Assembly: GCF_002101555.1 (NCBI RefSeq)
Contig: NZ_LQOL01000111.1
Location: 1-64,000, forward strand
Direction: 5' to 3'
Length of the DNA: 64,000 bases
DNA from: Mycolicibacterium canariasense
Lineage (GTDB): Bacteria; Actinomycetota; Actinomycetes; Mycobacteriales; Mycobacteriaceae
Shown here: piece after piece, positions 61,743 through 64,000 of the stretch
Layout: each line of letters begins with the position of its first letter
Numbering within the stretch: the first letter of the stretch is position 1
Program-made: the position numbers and the translations under genes
Notes under the pieces: generated by a model
The model's database searches: none
Told to the model about the DNA's origin: nothing
Seen by the model: the letters and a program-made list of their open reading frames with translations, nothing else

Positions 61743-62945
61743 ATGACGGCTTCGGTGAGAACTCAAACCACGCGCGCTGAATTCGCCGAGCGGCTGCTCA
61801 AGGGATCGGTGCGCAAGTCGTATGCCCCAATCGTCGACATCGACTGGGACGCCCCGTTGGATCCGGACAAATTCTTCCTGCCGCCCAAGGTGGTGTCGCT
61901 GTACGGCACCCCGTTGTGGGAGGCGATGAGCCGGGCCGAACAGATCGAGCTGTCCCGCCAGGAACTGGTGAACACCTTGTCGGCGGGCATCTGGTTCGAG
62001 AACATCCTGAACCAGGCGTTGCTGCGCAAGATGATGCATCAGGATCCGACGGCCAGCACGACCCATTACGAACTGACCGAACTCGGCGACGAGACCCGGC
62101 ACATGGTGATGTTCGGCAAGGCGATCGCCAAGGTCGGCGCGGAGCCGGTGCGGCCCAGGCTGTATCAGCGCATCATCATCAACGGCCTGCCGTTCATCTT
62201 TCGCGGCTCGGTGCTGTGGGTGGCCGCGTTGATCGGCGAGGAGATCTTCGATTCGCTGCAGCGGCAGATGATGGACGATCCCGAACTGCAGCCGATGGTC
62301 CAGCGGCTCATGCGGATTCACGTCACCGAGGAGGCGCGACACATCCAATTCGCCCGCGACGGACTGCGTAAGCGCACGCCGACGATGTCGCGGTGGAAGC
62401 GGTTCTGGATCGGCAACCTCAACGGGGCCGGCGGTTTGTTCTTCCGTTTCCTGTTCACCAACAAGGTGCAGTACGCCAGGGTGGGCCTGGACGCCCGCGC
62501 GGCCCGCCGGATGGCGCGTAACTCTGCTCACCGCAAGCAGACCCAGATCTCCGGTTTTGCCCCGCTGGCGGCGTTCCTCGAAGAGGTCGGTCTACTCGGC
62601 CCGATCGCCCGACGAGTGTGGCGACGTTCCGGGTTCCTTCCCGCGACGGTCCCGGCGGCCCCGCGGCTCGACGAGGGCGAAGACGAATTCGTCGAGGACG
62701 TCTACGACGGCCCTGCCACGGTGAACGGGCGGGCGGTACGCGTCCGGCTGACCGGACACCTGGACCCGATCGACGGGAAATACCACTGGCAGGGCACGGT
62801 GTTCGACGAGCTCACCGAGGCCCCGCGCGGCGCCGCCACCGTCACGATCGACGGAAATACGGTGCAGGGCAAGTGCACCGAACGCTCCCAGCAAGGCGGC
62901 TATCAGATCGCCGGCGCGGGTTCGCCGCCCTTTCGCTTGGCGTGA
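61743..62945 (+). CDS. AurF-type diiron oxygenase fused to a DUF4873 domain
   Basis: The 400-residue protein has an N-terminal AurF/PF11583 diiron helical domain with all seven ligands in the AurF spacing: Glu86, Glu117 and His120 (DETRH), Glu166, His193, Glu197 and His200 (HVTEEARH). AurF itself oxidises an aryl amine to nitro. After residue ~305 a DUF4873 beta-domain follows (DGPATVNGRAVRVRLTGHLDPIDGKYHWQGTVFDEL), a module I know mostly from the C-terminus of flavin monooxygenases. GAAAGGA precedes the ATG. Its 3' end overlaps the convergent MFS gene by 43 bases. Substrate unknown. Confidence 0.85.
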   Translation: MTASVRTQTTRAEFAERLLKGSVRKSYAPIVDIDWDAPLDPDKFFLPPKVVSLYGTPLWEAMSRAEQIELSRQELVNTLSAGIWFENILNQALLRKMMHQDPTASTTHYELTELGDETRHMVMFGKAIAKVGAEPVRPRLYQRIIINGLPFIFRGSVLWVAALIGEEIFDSLQRQMMDDPELQPMVQRLMRIHVTEEARHIQFARDGLRKRTPTMSRWKRFWIGNLNGAGGLFFRFLFTNKVQYARVGLDARAARRMARNSAHRKQTQISGFAPLAAFLEEVGLLGPIARRVWRRSGFLPATVPAAPRLDEGEDEFVEDVYDGPATVNGRAVRVRLTGHLDPIDGKYHWQGTVFDELTEAPRGAATVTIDGNTVQGKCTERSQQGGYQIAGAGSPPFRLA

Positions 62946-64000
62946 CCGAACACCAGCACCGCGATCGCGAACACGGCGCCGACACCACCGGAGATCAGCA
63001 GCGGCACGGTGCCCTGGCCGGCACCGGCACCCCAGGCCAGTCCCGCCCACACCCCCGCGAACAGGATGGCGAATCCGCTCGCACCCTGGAAAACACCTTG
63101 CGCGCTGGCCTGTACGTCCGGGCCGACCAGCGACGAGATCCACGCCTTGCCCACCCCGTCGGTGCAGCCGGTGAACAGTCCGTACACGCCGATCAACAGC
63201 CAGGCCGCCACCGGATCGTCGGTCAGGCCCAACCCGGCGTAACCGATCGCAAAGAACACCAGGCCGATGCCGAACACCTGGATCCGACCGATCCGGTCGG
63301 CCAGCACTCCGGCCGGGTAGCTGCTCAGTGCGTAGACGGCGTTGTAACCGACGTAGGCCAGAATCACCTCCACGACCGAGAAGCCGATCTCGTTGAGCCG
63401 CAGCAACAACAGTGCGTCGGGGAAGTTGATGATTCCGAATACAACGAGCGCACTTGCGGTGCGCCAGTACCGACCCGGCAGATCTTTCACGTGCGCGAAG
63501 ATCGGTGGGCGCGCCGCGCGCTCCGGGCGCTTGCGCTCCCGAGACAGGAACACCAGCGCCACGCTGAGGACCGCCGGCACCGCGGCCACCCACAGCAGCG
63601 GCGCGATCTGATGATCCAGCAGCTCGTAGCCGGCCAGCCCGATGAGCGGTCCGATGACCGCCCCGAAGGTGTCCATGGCGCGGTGGAAACCGAACACCCG
63701 GCCCCGGTGCGCGTCGTCGACGTCGACCACCAACAGCGCGTCACGCGGGACGCCGCGTAGCCCTTTACCCAGCCGGTCGACGACCCGACCTGCCAGCACG
63801 CCCTGCCAGGACGCGAACGCCGCCACCATGATCTTGCCCAGGGCCGCCATGCCGTACCCGGTGGCGATGAGCGGGCGGCGCGCGAACCGGTCCCCCAGCG
63901 GGCCGGAGGCCAGCTTGGTCAGCGACGCGGCACCTTCGGCCGCGCCTTCGATCGCGCCGACCACGGCGGGTGGCGCGCCAAGCACGGTGGTCAGGTAGAT
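62903..64000 (-). CDS. MFS transporter (N-terminus outside the window)
   Basis: The visible 365 residues are a major facilitator with about ten membrane helices and the loop 2-3 motif A GPLGDRFARRPLIATGYG; the second half has GVLADRIGRIQVFGIGLVFF. The frame stays open to position 64000, so the first helix and start lie beyond the window. It resembles MFS proteins of the multidrug or sugar type but no substrate can be assigned. It is convergent with, and overlaps by 43 bases, the AurF-like gene. Confidence 0.88.
   Translation of the reverse strand: MYLTTVLGAPPAVVGAIEGAAEGAASLTKLASGPLGDRFARRPLIATGYGMAALGKIMVAAFASWQGVLAGRVVDRLGKGLRGVPRDALLVVDVDDAHRGRVFGFHRAMDTFGAVIGPLIGLAGYELLDHQIAPLLWVAAVPAVLSVALVFLSRERKRPERAARPPIFAHVKDLPGRYWRTASALVVFGIINFPDALLLLRLNEIGFSVVEVILAYVGYNAVYALSSYPAGVLADRIGRIQVFGIGLVFFAIGYAGLGLTDDPVAAWLLIGVYGLFTGCTDGVGKAWISSLVGPDVQASAQGVFQGASGFAILFAGVWAGLAWGAGAGQGTVPLLISGGVGAVFAIAVLVFGHAKRKGGEPAPAI

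Overview
The window comes from a high-GC actinobacterium, almost certainly a rapidly growing Mycobacterium (Mycolicibacterium). Diagnostic genes are two MspA-type outer-membrane porins, MprAB-PepD, PerM, the Glp/SepX division module, Ruc, and an acc/fadE/echA cluster. Gene order follows, in reverse, what I recall of the M. tuberculosis Rv0944-Rv0996 segment. No phage or intact IS element is visible.

Layout. 1-1005: an AT-richer junction with a truncated defence-type gene, a frameshifted XRE regulator and a terminator, abutting tRNA-Ala(CGC). 1080-5333 (minus): galU-glp-rimJ-sepX, polar growth and division. 5387-7594 (plus): 5-FTHF cyclo-ligase, ruc behind a CIRCE operator, a SAF protein and mscL with a strong terminator. 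7629-8998: a very recent tandem duplication of an MspA porin. 9667-13903 (minus): mprA-mprB-pepD-moaB2 envelope stress operon; then rpmF. 14335-22674 (plus): six translationally coupled genes for acyl-CoA oxidation and biotin-dependent carboxylation, behind a promoter with an overlapping palindrome. 22792-26751: a DUF1707 protein and a MoxR ATPase/VWA pair. 26822-28774: an HSL-type hydrolase and an AbiEi/Vsr-like protein behind a 32-bp-arm hairpin. 28771-33323 (minus): Rv0954-like protein, perM, purN, purH. 33383-37067: SfnG, a luciferase-like oxidoreductase with a perfect KstR-type box, and a thiolase-like protein. 37196-43631: two tandem P-loop ATPases, two TetR regulators with palindromic operators, an S9 peptidase and an SDR. 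43694-45772 (minus): sucCD. 46042-54481: M23 peptidase, uvrD1, chorismate mutase, lone modA, gabD, pgi. 54539-64000: small secreted protein, SDR, Fpg/Nei glycosylase, a PaoABC-type molybdenum oxidoreductase, holin-like protein plus cobF, an AurF-DUF4873 fusion, and a partial MFS transporter.

How it works together. Much of the window serves envelope growth and stress (Glp/SepX, PerM, Rv0954, M23, MprAB-PepD, MscL, porins), core metabolism (purHN, sucCD, pgi, gabD, chorismate mutase) and lipid or branched acyl-CoA catabolism. Molybdenum-linked genes (moaB2, modA, Pao-like enzyme) are scattered rather than clustered.

The best candidates for something undescribed are a 63-bp intergenic element present three times in the same orientation relative to the downstream gene, with a compensated palindrome; the tandem ATPase pair with its own repeat-containing promoter; and the AbiEi/Vsr-like gene with its large hairpin. 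All functions are inferred from reading the sequence and recalled family knowledge; no database search was run.
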